The position numbers were made by a program, and so were the translations under genes. The notes under the pieces are model-generated. The model searched no databases and had not been told where the DNA came from. It saw only the letters and a program-made list of their open reading frames with translations. Positions 33,519 to 42,930 of a stretch of 59,676 bases of DNA are shown in pieces. The stretch spans positions 8,852-68,527 of the forward strand of contig NZ_KZ084338.1 of NCBI RefSeq assembly GCF_002093975.1, in the 5' to 3' direction. How positions within the stretch are numbered: the first letter of the stretch is position 1; each line of letters starts with the position of its first letter. Source of the DNA: Thermoactinospora rubra. GTDB lineage: Bacteria > Actinomycetota > Actinomycetes > Streptosporangiales > Streptosporangiaceae.

Positions 33519-34163
33519 TCAGGATTCCAGGAAGCGCAGCACCGCCAGCACGCGGCGGCTGTAGCCGTCGGCGTGGGCCAGGCCCAGCTTGTCGAACACG
33601 GCGTTGACGTGCTTTTCCACCGCGCTTTGCGACACGTGCAGGCGCTGGGCGATCGAGGCGTTGGTCAGCCCTTGCGCCATGTTCTCCAGTACCTGCCGTT
33701 CGCGCGGGGTCAGCCGGGCCAGCGGGTCGGCCTGGGAGGTGCGCGCCAGCAGCTGGCGCACCACCTCCGGGTCGAAGGCCGCGCCCCCGGTGCCCACGCG
33801 CTCCAGCGCGTCCAGGAAGTCGGCCACCTGGCCGACGCGGTCCTTCAGCAGGTAGCCCACGCCGGAGACATCGGAGCTCATCAGCTCGGCGGCGTACTTC
33901 TTCTCCACGTACTGCGACAGCACCAGCACGGCGACCGAGGGCCAGCGGCGGCGGATCTCCAGGGCCGCGCGCAGCCCCTCGTCGGTGTGGGTGGGCGGCA
34001 TGCGCACATCGGCCACCACGATCTGCGGCCGGTGCTCGGCCACCGCGCGCAGCAGCGAGACGGCCTCCCCCACCGCCGCGACCACCTCGTGCCCCTCCTC
34101 GGCCAGCAGCCGCATCAGGCCCTCCCGCAGCAGTGTGGAGTCCTCGGCCAGGATCACGCGCAT
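33519..34163 (-). CDS. NarL/FixJ-family response regulator
   Basis: The 214-residue product has a receiver (ILAEDSTLLREGL, phospho-Asp in VVADVRMPP near residue 52, YLLKDRV) and a LuxR helix-turn-helix (LTPRERQVLENMAQGLTN, VSQSAVEKHV). It follows the kinase gene with a 10-bp overlap and is its partner. Confidence 0.93.
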   Translation of the reverse strand: MRVILAEDSTLLREGLMRLLAEEGHEVVAAVGEAVSLLRAVAEHRPQIVVADVRMPPTHTDEGLRAALEIRRRWPSVAVLVLSQYVEKKYAAELMSSDVSGVGYLLKDRVGQVADFLDALERVGTGGAAFDPEVVRQLLARTSQADPLARLTPRERQVLENMAQGLTNASIAQRLHVSQSAVEKHVNAVFDKLGLAHADGYSRRVLAVLRFLES

Positions 34164-35260
34164 GGCAGCTCCGCGGTCACCACGGTCGGGCCGCCGTCGG
34201 GGCTGGTCACCGTGAAACGGCCGTCCAGCGCCGCCACCCGGCGGGCCAGCCCGGACAGGCCGCCGCCGGCCGGGTCGGCCCCGCCCTTGCCGTCGTCGGC
34301 CACGCGCACCCGCACGGTCCTGCCCACCGGGCCCCCGGTTGGACCCGGCGCCTCGGCGACCTCCACGGCGACCTCCACGGTGACCTGCGAGGCACCGGCG
34401 TGCTTGGCGGCATTGGTGACGGCCTCGCACACCACGAAGTAGGCCGCCGTCTCCACCTCCCGCGGCGGGCGGCGCTCCAGGGCGCAGCTGAGCCGTACCG
34501 GAAGGGCGGCCCGCTCGGCCAGGCCCGCCAGCGCCTCACCCAGGCCCAGGGCGTCCAGGCCGCTGGGGTAGACGCGCCAGGCCACCTCGCGCAGCTCGGT
34601 CAGCGCCCGCTGGGCCTGCTCATGAGCCTGTTCCAGCGCCTCGGGGCGGCCCCGGCGCGCCCGGCCGACCAGCATGGCCAGCGCCACCAGCCGCTGCTGC
34701 AGGCCGTCGTGCAGGTCCCGCTCGATGCGGCGGCGCTCGGAGTCCACCGCCGCCAGCACGCCCGCGCGAGTGTGGGCGAGCTCGGCGATGCGGCGTTCCA
34801 GGGCCTCGGCGGAGCGGGGGCCCAGCAGCCGCTGCGCGAGGTGACGCTCCAGCCGATACACCCCCACCAGTCCGCAGATGTCCAAGAAGAGCAGGACTAT
34901 TCCGAGGGTGGCCAGGTAGAGCAGCAGCGGCACGGTCGGCAGCATCCCGTCGAAGGGCCGCCCGGCCACCCACGCCGCGACCACCTGCACGCCGGTGGAC
35001 ACCCCCAGGGCCAGCAGCCCGGCCACGATCCCGCCCAGCAGCCCGATGGGCCAGCGCAGCGCCAGGTACCGCAGCGCCTGGCCCCCGGTGTGCTCGGCGG
35101 CCTGCACACCCAGCCGCCGCAGTTCCAGGCCCGCCAGGCGGCGCGCCAGCCGGCCGCTGACCGGCCAGAACCCCGTCACCGCCAAGGCCAGCGCCGGCGG
35201 CGCGGTGAGCGCGCCCAGCAGCGCCGAGCCGAGCACCCTACCGGCGAAGCGCACGCTCAC
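34154..35260 (-). CDS. Sensor histidine kinase, HisKA_3 type
   Basis: The 368-residue product has a membrane region (about four hydrophobic stretches up to residue 130), an H-box SERRRIERDLHDGLQQRL near 175-190, and an HATPase (CEAVTNAAKHA, DDGKGG). It forms a pair with the regulator downstream. GTG 35260 overlaps the end of the DedA gene by 23 bp, so the three genes are probably one operon. Confidence 0.9.
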   Translation of the reverse strand: MSVRFAGRVLGSALLGALTAPPALALAVTGFWPVSGRLARRLAGLELRRLGVQAAEHTGGQALRYLALRWPIGLLGGIVAGLLALGVSTGVQVVAAWVAGRPFDGMLPTVPLLLYLATLGIVLLFLDICGLVGVYRLERHLAQRLLGPRSAEALERRIAELAHTRAGVLAAVDSERRRIERDLHDGLQQRLVALAMLVGRARRGRPEALEQAHEQAQRALTELREVAWRVYPSGLDALGLGEALAGLAERAALPVRLSCALERRPPREVETAAYFVVCEAVTNAAKHAGASQVTVEVAVEVAEAPGPTGGPVGRTVRVRVADDGKGGADPAGGGLSGLARRVAALDGRFTVTSPDGGPTVVTAELPCA

Positions 35261-35906
35261 CCCCGCCGCGTCCGTCTCTGCCGCGCTGGGCGTGCCGGCC
35301 CCTGCTCCGCTCGGCCAGCCGTACCGCCACGAACACCAGCACCGCCACCGCCACCACCCCGAGCACCACGTTGGTGCCGATGTTCACATACCCCTCCACC
35401 AGCCCCCACTGCTCCCCCAGGAAGTAGCCGGCCAGCACGAAGGCGCTGTTCCATATCCCGCTGCCCAGGGTGGTCAGCAGCAGGAACCGCCCCAGCGGCA
35501 TGCGCTCGACACCGGCCGGGATGGAGATCAGGCTGCGGAAGACCGGCACCATGCGGCCGAAGAAGACGGTCTTGCCGCCGTGGCGGGCGAAGAAGGCCTC
35601 GGTGCGTTCGATGTCGGAGACCTTCAGCAGCGGCACCCGCTCGGCGATCGCATACAGCCGCTCGCGGCCCAGCAACGCGCCGATCCAGTACAGCGCCAGC
35701 GCCCCGACCACCGAGCCGAGCGTCGTCCACACCAGCGCGTCCAGCAGGTCCATGCGGCCCCGCCCGGCCGTGAAGCCGGCCAGCGGCAAGATGACCTCGC
35801 TCGGCAGGGGCGGGAAGAGGTTCTCCAACGCGACCGCGATGCCCGCGCCGGGCGCCCCCAGGGTGTCCATCAGTCCAGTCGCCCAGTCGGCGAGAGAGTC
35901 GCTCAT
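35238..35906 (-). CDS. DedA-family membrane protein
   Basis: The 222-residue product has the DedA pattern: ENLFPPLPSEVILPLAGF, FGRMVPVFRSLISIPAG and GSGIWNSAFVLAGYFLG. DedA proteins act in lipid flipping and membrane homeostasis. ATG 35906 is 8 nt after TAGCGT. It leads an operon with a two-component pair. Confidence 0.9.
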   Translation of the reverse strand: MSDSLADWATGLMDTLGAPGAGIAVALENLFPPLPSEVILPLAGFTAGRGRMDLLDALVWTTLGSVVGALALYWIGALLGRERLYAIAERVPLLKVSDIERTEAFFARHGGKTVFFGRMVPVFRSLISIPAGVERMPLGRFLLLTTLGSGIWNSAFVLAGYFLGEQWGLVEGYVNIGTNVVLGVVAVAVLVFVAVRLAERSRGRHAQRGRDGRGGGERALRR

Positions 35907-35914
35907 GATTCTCA

Positions 35915-35920
35915 ACGCTA
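35915..35920 (-). promoter_or_regulatory. -10 box TAGCGT for the DedA operon
   Basis: TAGCGT ends 8 nt before ATG 35906, the longest gap among the leaderless candidates here. Confidence 0.4.
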
Positions 35921-36018
35921 TGTGGCGTTGGCTTGACCTGTTGATGAGGTTTCCTACCGACTCTTGCTGTGGTTTTCCCCACCACCCAGGTCAGGGAGCG
36001 GAAACAGGGGGCGGCGGG

Positions 36019-36684
36019 CTACCACAAGTCGCGCGAGCCCGGCACGACGAGCCCGCTTTCGTAGGCGGCCACGACCGCCTGCGTCCTGTCGCGCAGGCCC
36101 AGCTTGCCCAGCACCCGGCTGACGTGCGTCTTGACGGTCTCCTCGGTGACGGTCAGCCGGGCGGCGATCTCCGGGTTGGACAGACCCTCGGCGATGAGCC
36201 GCAGCACCTGTGTCTCGCGCGGGGTCAGGGCGGCCAGCGCCGGGGCGGCTTGCGTGGCCGGACGCAGCCCGGCGAAGCGGCTGATGAGGCGGCGCGTGAT
36301 GGCCGGGGCCAGCAGCGCCTCGCCCTCGGCGACGACACGGACCGCGTCGAAGAGCCGCTCGGCGGTGACGTCCTTGAGCAGGAAGCCGCTGGCACCGGCG
36401 CGCAGCGCGTCGAAGACGTACTCGTCCAGGTCGAAGGTCGTCAAGATGAGCACGCGCGCAGAGTCGGCCAGCCGCCGGGTGGCCTCGATGCCGTCCATGA
36501 CCGGCATGCGCACGTCCATGAGCACCACGTCGGGCGCCAGCTCCCGCGACAGCCGCACCGCCTCGGCCCCGTCGCGGGCGGTCCCCACGACGGCGAAGTC
36601 GGGCTGGGTCGCCAGCAGCTCGGCGAACCCGGCGCGGACCACCGCGTGGTCGTCGGCCACGAGGATGCGGACCGGTGTGCTCAT
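36019..36684 (-). CDS. NarL/FixJ-family response regulator
   Basis: The 221-residue product has a receiver (LVADDHAVVRAGFAELL, phospho-Asp in VVLMDVRMPVMDG near residue 54, FLLKDVTAE) and a LuxR helix-turn-helix (LTPRETQVLRLIAEGLSN, VTEETVKTHVSRVL). It pairs with the kinase at 36826-38004; the ABC operon divergent from that kinase is the likely target. Confidence 0.93.
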   Translation of the reverse strand: MSTPVRILVADDHAVVRAGFAELLATQPDFAVVGTARDGAEAVRLSRELAPDVVLMDVRMPVMDGIEATRRLADSARVLILTTFDLDEYVFDALRAGASGFLLKDVTAERLFDAVRVVAEGEALLAPAITRRLISRFAGLRPATQAAPALAALTPRETQVLRLIAEGLSNPEIAARLTVTEETVKTHVSRVLGKLGLRDRTQAVVAAYESGLVVPGSRDLW

Positions 36685-36711
36685 GACGGCACCCCAAGGC
36701 AGCCCTGCGCG

Positions 36712-36747
36712 CTCATGGCCGCACTCATGGCCGCACTCATGGCCGCG
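36712..36747. repeat. Three tandem 12-bp repeats (CTCATGGCCGCA)
   Basis: Two identical copies and a third with one change lie between the response regulator start and the kinase stop. In the minus frame they extend as ECGHECGHER, but the regulator starts further in. Confidence 0.6.
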
Positions 36748-36825
36748 CTCCAGGACGGACGCGCGTCGTTGCCCGCGCCCCGGCACAGCCCCGCGAATGA
36801 CCGCACCGCGCGGCGAACCCGGCGT

Positions 36826-38004
36826 TCACGCGGCCGCTCCGGGCAGCCGCGCCTCCACCAGGAACCCGCCGCCGGCGGCCGGGCCGGTGCGCAGCCGGCC
36901 GCCGACCGCGGCGGCCCGCTCCCGCATGCCCGCCAGGCCGTGCCCTTCCCGCCCACGGCTCTCCGGGGCCGGGCCGGGCCCGTTGTCCCGTACGGCCACC
37001 AGCAGCTCCCGGCCGGTGTAGCGCAGCTCCACATCCACCGCCGCCCCCGGCGCGTGCCGCCGCGCGTTGGTCAGCGCCTCCTGCACGATGCGGAAGGCCG
37101 CCAGCTCCACCCCCGGATCCAGCGCCACCGGCGAGCCGCTGAGGATGAGCCGCACACCGGCCCCGCTCGCCGCGCGCGCCTCGTCTGCCAGCCCGTTCAG
37201 CTCCCCCAGCCCCAGGCCCGGCTGGGGCCGCAGCTCGGCGCCCCGCTCGGTGTCCTGCTTGGTGTCCTCCCGCAGCACGCCCAGCAGCCGCCGCATCTCC
37301 GTCAGCGCCGCGCGAGCCGTGTCGCCGATGGCCGCCAGCCGCTCCGCCCCGGCCGCCGGCATCCCCGGCGTGGTCAGCCGGGCGGTCTCGGCCTGCACGG
37401 CGACCATGGAGATGTGGTGGGCGACCACGTCGTGCAGCTCCCGGGCGATGCGGGCCCGCTCGCCGCGGGCGGTGTGCTCCAGCAGCGTGTCGGCGTCGAC
37501 CTGCCGCGCGGCGGTGACCGCGGCGGCCTCCGCCCGTGCCCGCGCCGCGATCCCGGCCAGCGCCGCCGCCGGGGCCAGGCACCCCAGCAGCAGGGCGTAG
37601 ACCGCGGCCCGGCCGCCCGCCGTACCGGCCAGGGCCAGCACCGGGTACGGCACGGCCAGCGCGACGGCCGCCGGCGCCGGGCCGTGCCGTCCCAGCCGCC
37701 ACCCGGCCACCAGCTGCGCGGCCACGCCCGCCGCGGTCAGCGTCTGGAAGGCGACAAGCGACAGCACGCACGCCACCGACACCACCGGCCCCAGGGCGGC
37801 CGGCTGCCTCCACAACAGCCCCACCGGCAGCGTGGTGGCCACGCCCAGCAGGGCGAGCGCCATCACCGCCGGCTGCGCGCCCGGCGACACCGCGGCGGCG
37901 AGCTTCAGCTGCGCCTCGATCGCCGCCCCCAGCGCCAGCACCACCCCGGCCACCACCGGCAGCCGCCTGCCGCGCTGCCGCGCGTGCCTGTCGGGCCCCA
38001 TCAT
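36826..38004 (-). CDS. Sensor histidine kinase, HisKA_3 type (DesK/LiaS-like)
   Basis: The 392-residue product has several TM segments in residues 15-160, an H-box ERARIARELHDVVAHHISMV near 185 and an HATPase (RIVQEALTNARRHA, DNGPGP, HGLAGMRERAAAVGG). The LHDxxxHxxS form is typical of kinases that govern drug or lipid exporters in actinobacteria. It is divergent from the ABC operon at 38145. Confidence 0.92.
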   Translation of the reverse strand: MMGPDRHARQRGRRLPVVAGVVLALGAAIEAQLKLAAAVSPGAQPAVMALALLGVATTLPVGLLWRQPAALGPVVSVACVLSLVAFQTLTAAGVAAQLVAGWRLGRHGPAPAAVALAVPYPVLALAGTAGGRAAVYALLLGCLAPAAALAGIAARARAEAAAVTAARQVDADTLLEHTARGERARIARELHDVVAHHISMVAVQAETARLTTPGMPAAGAERLAAIGDTARAALTEMRRLLGVLREDTKQDTERGAELRPQPGLGLGELNGLADEARAASGAGVRLILSGSPVALDPGVELAAFRIVQEALTNARRHAPGAAVDVELRYTGRELLVAVRDNGPGPAPESRGREGHGLAGMRERAAAVGGRLRTGPAAGGGFLVEARLPGAAA

Positions 38005-38131
38005 GCGTGCGCTCCAGGGTGGTCCATCCTCCGGCGTCCATTGTGGCCGCCATCCCGGCGTGCGGCATCCCTCGCGTGAGGGACGCCGAAGATGGCTCGC
38101 CCGCGTGACGACCCCGCGCCCGCCGGCTGCC

Positions 38132-38137
38132 TAGGGT
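38132..38137 (+). promoter_or_regulatory. -10 box TAGGGT for the ABC operon
   Basis: TAGGGT ends 7 nt before ATG 38145. A GTGACG about 21 bp upstream is a poor -35, so an activator such as the adjacent response regulator may be needed. Confidence 0.5.
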
Positions 38138-38144
38138 GCCGGAC

Positions 38145-39074
38145 ATGGAAGCAACCATCGAGGTCAAGGGCCTGCGCAAGCGGTACGGGCCGGTCAAGGC
38201 CCTGGACGGGATGTCCTTCACCGTCACGCCCGGGCAGGTGACCGGCTTCGTCGGGCCCAACGGCGCCGGCAAGTCCACCACGATGCGCATCATCGTCGGG
38301 CTGGACGCCGCCGACGAGGGCAGCGCGCTGGTGGGCGGCCGGCCGTACCGGAGCCTGCGCAGCCCGCTGCGGCACCTCGGGGCGCTGCTGGACGCCGCCG
38401 CGCTGCAGCCCAGCCGTACGGCGCGCCACCACCTGCTGTGGCTGGCCCACTCCCAGGGCCTGCCGGCCGCCAGGGTGGAGGAGGTGCTGGAGCTGGTGGG
38501 GCTGGCCGGGGCGGCGCGGCGCAGGGCCGGCGGCCTGTCGCTGGGCATGCGCCAGCGGCTGGGCATCGCCGCCGCGCTGCTGGGCGACCCGCCGGTGCTC
38601 ATGCTGGACGAGCCGTTCAACGGGCTGGACCCCGAGGGCATCGTGTGGATTCGCGGCCTGCTGGGGTCGCTGGCCGCCGAGGGGCGTGCCGTGCTGGTCT
38701 CCAGCCACCTGATGAGCCAGCTGCAGGATGTCGCCGGCCACCTGGTGGTGGCCGGGCGCGGCCGGGTCGTGGCCGACACCGGCGTGGCGCAGCTGATCGC
38801 CGAGGCCTCGCGCGGCCGGGTGCGGGTGCGCACGGCGGCGCGGGAGGAGGCGATGGCGGTGCTGGCGCGGGCCGGGGCCGCCGTGGCGGCCACCGGGCCG
38901 GACACGCTGACCGTCTCGGGGCCGGCGGCCGAGCGGATCGTGGAGCTGCTGACCGCGCAGGCCGTGCCGTTCTCCGAGGTCGCCGCCCACCGGGCGAGCC
39001 TGGAGGAGGCCTACATGGAGCTCACACGCGACTGCGTCGACTACACCGGGGACTACAGCGGGGCCGCGCGATGA
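38145..39074 (+). CDS. ABC transporter ATP-binding protein
   Basis: The 309-residue product has Walker A GPNGAGKSTTM near residue 40, signature LSLGMRQRLGIA and Walker B VLMLDEPFNGLDPEG. The C-terminal domain is of the type found in exporters paired with ABC-2 permeases. It overlaps the first permease gene by 4 bp (ATGA). Confidence 0.92.
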   Translation: MEATIEVKGLRKRYGPVKALDGMSFTVTPGQVTGFVGPNGAGKSTTMRIIVGLDAADEGSALVGGRPYRSLRSPLRHLGALLDAAALQPSRTARHHLLWLAHSQGLPAARVEEVLELVGLAGAARRRAGGLSLGMRQRLGIAAALLGDPPVLMLDEPFNGLDPEGIVWIRGLLGSLAAEGRAVLVSSHLMSQLQDVAGHLVVAGRGRVVADTGVAQLIAEASRGRVRVRTAAREEAMAVLARAGAAVAATGPDTLTVSGPAAERIVELLTAQAVPFSEVAAHRASLEEAYMELTRDCVDYTGDYSGAAR

Positions 39075-40648
39075 GCGCCGGGGCGGCGGCGCCGTACCGC
39101 TCGCGGCTGCCGGCGGCGCGGGAGAGGTTCGCGCACCTGGTGCGGGCCGAATGGACGAAGTTCAGGACGGTGCGCGGCTGGGTGGCCGGCGCGGTGGCGG
39201 CCACGCTGCTCACCGTGGCGCTCGGGCTGGTCATCGCGGCCGGCAGCCACAGCTCCTGCGGGGCCGGGCCGGTCGAGACGGCCTGTCCGGCTCCCCCGCT
39301 GGGGCCGGGCGGGCAGGCGGTGGAGGACCGGTTCTTCTTCCTGCACCGGCGGCTGGAGGGCGACGGCGCCATCACCGCCCGGCTGACCGCGATGAGCGGC
39401 GTCATCACCTACCCGCCGCCCGGCCACGACCGGATCGTGTCCGGGCTGGTGCCGTGGGCCAAGGCCGGGGTCATGGTCAAGGCGGCCGCCCGCCCGGGGG
39501 CGCCCTATGCGGCGGTCATGCTCACCGGCCGGCACGGGGTGCGGATGCAGCACGACTTCACCGAGGACGTCGCCGGGCGGCCCGGCGGGGTGTCGCAGCA
39601 CGCGCCCCGCTGGCTGCGGCTGGTCCGCGCCGGCGACACGCTGACCGGCTACGAGTCGGCCGACGGCAGGTCCTGGAGCCGGATCGGCACGGCGCAGGTG
39701 GCCGGGCTGACGGCCGCGGTGGAGGTGGGGCTGTTCGTCGCCTCGCCCGGCGACCTGACGGTCAAGCCGGGCAGTGCGGGCGGCAGCATCGTCCAGGCCC
39801 GCTTCACCCAGGCCAGCGCCGTCTTCGACCACCTCGCCGTCGAGGGGCGCACCGCGGGCGCCTGGCAGCGCACGGAGGTCGGCGACGACGAGGCGGCGAT
39901 GACCGACTGGGAACGGTTCCACCGCGCCAACGGGGCCGCAGAGTCCGGCGGCGTCATCACCGTGACGGGAACCGGCGACATCGCCCCCCGCCTGGACGGC
40001 CTGCGGACCGAGATGCTGGTGACGGGCGCGCTGCCCGGGCTGATCGTGGTGATCGTCGTGGCCGTGCTGTTCGTCACCGCCGAGTACCGGCGGGGCCTGA
40101 TCCGCACCACCCTGCTGGCCGGCCCGCGCCGCGGCCGGATGCTGGCCGCCAAGGCCCTCGTCGTCGGCGCGGTCGCGCTGCTGGCCGGGCTGGTGGCGGC
40201 CGCCGTCGTGCTGCCGGCCGGCCAGGCGATCCTGCGCGGCAACGGTGTCGTGGTGCTGCCGGTGCCGCAGCTGACCCAGGCGCGGGTCGCCCTCGGCCTG
40301 GGCGCGCTGCTGGGCCTGGCCGCCGTACTGGCCATGGCGCTGGGCGCGCTGTTTCGGCGCAGCGTCGCCGCCGTGGTCGCCGCCATCGCGGCCGTCGTCC
40401 TGCCGTACGTGCTGGCCACGGCCTCGGTGCTGCCCGAGGAACTGGCCCAGTGGCTGCTGGGGCTCACCCCGGCCGCCGGGTTCGCCATCCTGCAGAGCCT
40501 GCCGCGCTACCCGCAGGTCACCTGGCACTACGCCCCCGCCGAGGGCTTCTACCCGCTGCCGCCCTGGGCGGGACTGGCGGTGCTGGCCGGCTACGCGGCG
40601 CTCGCCCTCGGCCTGGCCGCCTGGCGGCTGCGCGGGAGGGACACGTGA
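39071..40648 (+). CDS. ABC-2 permease with a large lectin-like extracellular domain
   Basis: The 525-residue product has TM1 near residues 36-57, then about 260 residues outside the membrane, then five hydrophobic segments with the usual VTAEYRRGLIRTTLLAGPRR loop. The ectodomain includes APRWLRLVRAGDTLTGYES and WSRIGTAQVAGL, which resemble DUF1349/concanavalin-like lectin folds. Ordinary ABC-2 permeases have short outer loops. The domain may bind glycans or the exported molecule (inference). GTGA overlap couples the next permease. Confidence 0.82.
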   Translation: MSAGAAAPYRSRLPAARERFAHLVRAEWTKFRTVRGWVAGAVAATLLTVALGLVIAAGSHSSCGAGPVETACPAPPLGPGGQAVEDRFFFLHRRLEGDGAITARLTAMSGVITYPPPGHDRIVSGLVPWAKAGVMVKAAARPGAPYAAVMLTGRHGVRMQHDFTEDVAGRPGGVSQHAPRWLRLVRAGDTLTGYESADGRSWSRIGTAQVAGLTAAVEVGLFVASPGDLTVKPGSAGGSIVQARFTQASAVFDHLAVEGRTAGAWQRTEVGDDEAAMTDWERFHRANGAAESGGVITVTGTGDIAPRLDGLRTEMLVTGALPGLIVVIVVAVLFVTAEYRRGLIRTTLLAGPRRGRMLAAKALVVGAVALLAGLVAAAVVLPAGQAILRGNGVVVLPVPQLTQARVALGLGALLGLAAVLAMALGALFRRSVAAVVAAIAAVVLPYVLATASVLPEELAQWLLGLTPAAGFAILQSLPRYPQVTWHYAPAEGFYPLPPWAGLAVLAGYAALALGLAAWRLRGRDT

Positions 40649-41415
40649 GACGCGAGCTGCACGCCGAGTGGACCAAGCTGCGCACCCTGCCGGGCACCGG
40701 GTGGCTCCTGGCGTCGGTCGTGGCGCTGACCGTGGGACTGGGCGCGGCGGCCGACGCGCTGGCCGGCTGCCCGTGGCGGGGCTGCGGCCACGACCCGGCC
40801 CGGCTCGCCCTCGGCGGCGTCCAGCTCGGCCAGGCCGCCATCGCCATGCTGGCGGTGCTGATCATCAGCGGCGAGTACGGCACCGGCCTGATCCGCGCCA
40901 CGCTGACGGCGATGCCACGCCGGATCGCCGTCCTGGCCGCCAAGGCCACGCTGGTGACCGGGCTGGCGCTGGCGTCGGGCAGCCTGGCGGTGCTGGGCGC
41001 GCTGCTGGCCGGGCGGCTCATCCTGCCCGGCAGCGGGTTCACCGCCGAGCACGGCTACACCCTGGCCGCCGACGGCCCGACGCTGCGCGCCGCGCTCGGC
41101 TCGGTGCTGTACCTGGCGCTGGTCGGGCTGCTGGGCCTGGGGGTGGGCGCCGCCGTCCGCGACTCGGCCGCCGCGATCGGGGTGACGCTCGGCCTGCTGT
41201 ACGGCACGGCCGCCCTGCCGTACCTGGTGGGCGACCCGGACTGGCAGCGGCTGCTGTGGCGGATCTCCCCGATGAACGCCGGGCTGGCCGTGCAGGCCAC
41301 CCGCGACCTGGCCCAGCTGCCGCTGGGACCCTGGCAGGGGCTCGGCGTGCCGGCCGCGTGGGCGGCGGCCGCGCTGGCGGCCGGCGCTGTGGCGCTCACC
41401 CGGCGCGATGCGTGA
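40645..41415 (+). CDS. ABC-2 permease without ectodomain
   Basis: The 256-residue product has six hydrophobic segments and motifs parallel to the preceding permease (LHAEWTKLRTLPGTGWLLAS, IISGEYGTGLIRATLTAMPRR). It probably forms a heterodimer with it. Its 3' end is convergent with the GlxA-like gene. Confidence 0.88.
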   Translation: MRRELHAEWTKLRTLPGTGWLLASVVALTVGLGAAADALAGCPWRGCGHDPARLALGGVQLGQAAIAMLAVLIISGEYGTGLIRATLTAMPRRIAVLAAKATLVTGLALASGSLAVLGALLAGRLILPGSGFTAEHGYTLAADGPTLRAALGSVLYLALVGLLGLGVGAAVRDSAAAIGVTLGLLYGTAALPYLVGDPDWQRLLWRISPMNAGLAVQATRDLAQLPLGPWQGLGVPAAWAAAALAAGAVALTRRDA

Positions 41416-41432
41416 GGCGCTCCAGCCGGGGA

Positions 41433-42398
41433 CTACGCGGTGGCCTGGGTCAGGCGGTAACGCGAGGGCGGGATGCCGTAGCGGTCGACGAAGGCCTGGC
41501 GGAGGGTCTCGGCCGTGCCGAAGCCGCACCGCGCCGCGACGGCGGCCATGGGCAGGGACGTGGAGGCCAGCAGGTGGGCGGCGGCCTCGGTGCGGGCCCG
41601 GCGCACGAACCGGCCCGGGGTCTGGCCCAGGTCCTTCAGGAACAGCCGGGTCAGGTGGCGCTCGCTCACCCCGGCCCGTGCCGCCAGCGCGGCGGTGCTC
41701 AAGTCGGCGTCCAGGTGGGCGGTGACGTGGTCGACGACGCGCTTGACCAGGCTGTTGCCCGGCGGCGGGCCCTCGGTGAACATGCTCATCTGTGCCTGGT
41801 TGCCGGGCCGCTGCAGGTAGGTCACCAGGTAGCGGGCGGTCTTTCGGGCGACGGCCGCGCCGTGGTCCTCCTCGACGAAGGCCAGGGTCAAATCCAGGGC
41901 GCTGGTGACGCCGGCGGCCGTGGCGACGTTGCCGTCGCGGATGAAGATCGGGTCGGTGTCGACGATGACGGCCGGATAGCAGGCGGCCAGGTCGTGGGCG
42001 TACTGCCAGTGCGTGGTCGCGCGCCGCCCGTCCAGCAGGCCGGCGGCGGCCAGCACCGTGGCGCCCGTGCACACCGACGCGACGCGGCGGCTTTCGCGCG
42101 CCAGGCGGCGGACGTGGCCGACGATCACCCGGTTGGCGGCCGCGTCCTCGTGCCCGATCCCGCCGGACACGATGAGCGTGTCCAGCGGCCCGGTGAGGCG
42201 TTCCAGGGCCTGCTGTCCCTGCACCTTCAGCCCGCTGCCGCAGGTCACGGGCAGGCCCGAGGGGGTGGCCAGGCACACGTCGTAGGGTGGGGCGGCGCCG
42301 TGCAGGTTCGCCGCGATCAGGCTCGTCGTCACGCACGCGATGTCCAGCAGCTCGGCCCCGTAGTAGCCGACCACGACCACGCGCCGTTGGGTCGTCAT
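41433..42398 (-). CDS. GlxA-type regulator: DJ-1/PfpI domain plus AraC DNA-binding domain
   Basis: The 321-residue product has an N-terminal DJ-1/PfpI-like domain (LIVSGGIG, the VASVCTGATVLAAAGLLDG nucleophile elbow with Cys near residue 110, RRATTHW) and a C-terminal AraC pair of helix-turn-helix motifs (VSERHLTRLFLKDLGQTPG, CGFGTAETLRQAFVDRYG). The ligand is unknown. ATG 42398 follows TACAGT by 6 nt. Confidence 0.92.
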   Translation of the reverse strand: MTTQRRVVVVGYYGAELLDIACVTTSLIAANLHGAAPPYDVCLATPSGLPVTCGSGLKVQGQQALERLTGPLDTLIVSGGIGHEDAAANRVIVGHVRRLARESRRVASVCTGATVLAAAGLLDGRRATTHWQYAHDLAACYPAVIVDTDPIFIRDGNVATAAGVTSALDLTLAFVEEDHGAAVARKTARYLVTYLQRPGNQAQMSMFTEGPPPGNSLVKRVVDHVTAHLDADLSTAALAARAGVSERHLTRLFLKDLGQTPGRFVRRARTEAAAHLLASTSLPMAAVAARCGFGTAETLRQAFVDRYGIPPSRYRLTQATA

Positions 42399-42404
42399 GA
42401 GGCG

Positions 42405-42410
42405 ACTGTA
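42405..42410 (-). promoter_or_regulatory. -10 box TACAGT for the GlxA-like gene
   Basis: TACAGT ends 6 nt before ATG 42398, in the region shared with the divergent gene at 42498. Confidence 0.45.
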
Positions 42411-42497
42411 TGGCAGAAAGACGGGGGGCCCAAGTTTCCGGACCTGTCCCGGCTCCTTTCCTGGCGCGCTCGCCGGGCCGCTGGGACAGTTGGCGCC

Positions 42498-42926
42498 ATG
42501 ACCCAGACGACGCCTGACACGACGCACACCCCGCAGGCCGGTGCCCGGCGCTGGGGACGGTTCGCCCTGCACTACGTCGAGATGATCATCGCCATGTTCG
42601 TCGGGATGTTCGCGCTCGACCTGCTGTGGTCGGCCTTCGGGGTCGACCTCTCCTATGACCGCGACCCCGAGCTGGCCTACCTGCTGATGGCGTTCAACAT
42701 GTCGGTGGGCATGGCGGCCTGGATGCGCCTGCGCGGCCACGGCTGGGCCCCGACGCTGGAGATGTGCGGCGTCATGTTCGCCCCGATCGTGCCGTTGTTC
42801 CCGCTGCTGTGGCTGGACGTGATCGACGGGATGACCGTGATGATGGTGGCGCACGTGGCGATGTTCCCGCTCATGCTGGCGGCCATGCTCTGGCGCCGCG
42901 ACGAGTACGCCCACGCCCACCACTGA
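42498..42926 (+). CDS. Conserved small membrane protein
   Basis: The 142-residue product has four hydrophobic segments (EMIIAMFVGMFALDLLWSAF; LLMAFNMSVGMAAWM; a third near 95-115; a last near 118-133) and a His-rich tail. Similar actinobacterial proteins are sometimes labelled FliP-like, which is not supported here. ATG 42498 is 7 nt after GACAGT. It is divergent from the GlxA-like regulator, which may control it. Confidence 0.75.
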   Translation: MTQTTPDTTHTPQAGARRWGRFALHYVEMIIAMFVGMFALDLLWSAFGVDLSYDRDPELAYLLMAFNMSVGMAAWMRLRGHGWAPTLEMCGVMFAPIVPLFPLLWLDVIDGMTVMMVAHVAMFPLMLAAMLWRRDEYAHAHH

Positions 42927-42930
42927 GCGG

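Noticed and set aside
42498..42926. Flagellar protein FliP
   Set aside because: Too short and without FliP motifs; the label sometimes attached to similar proteins is not supported.
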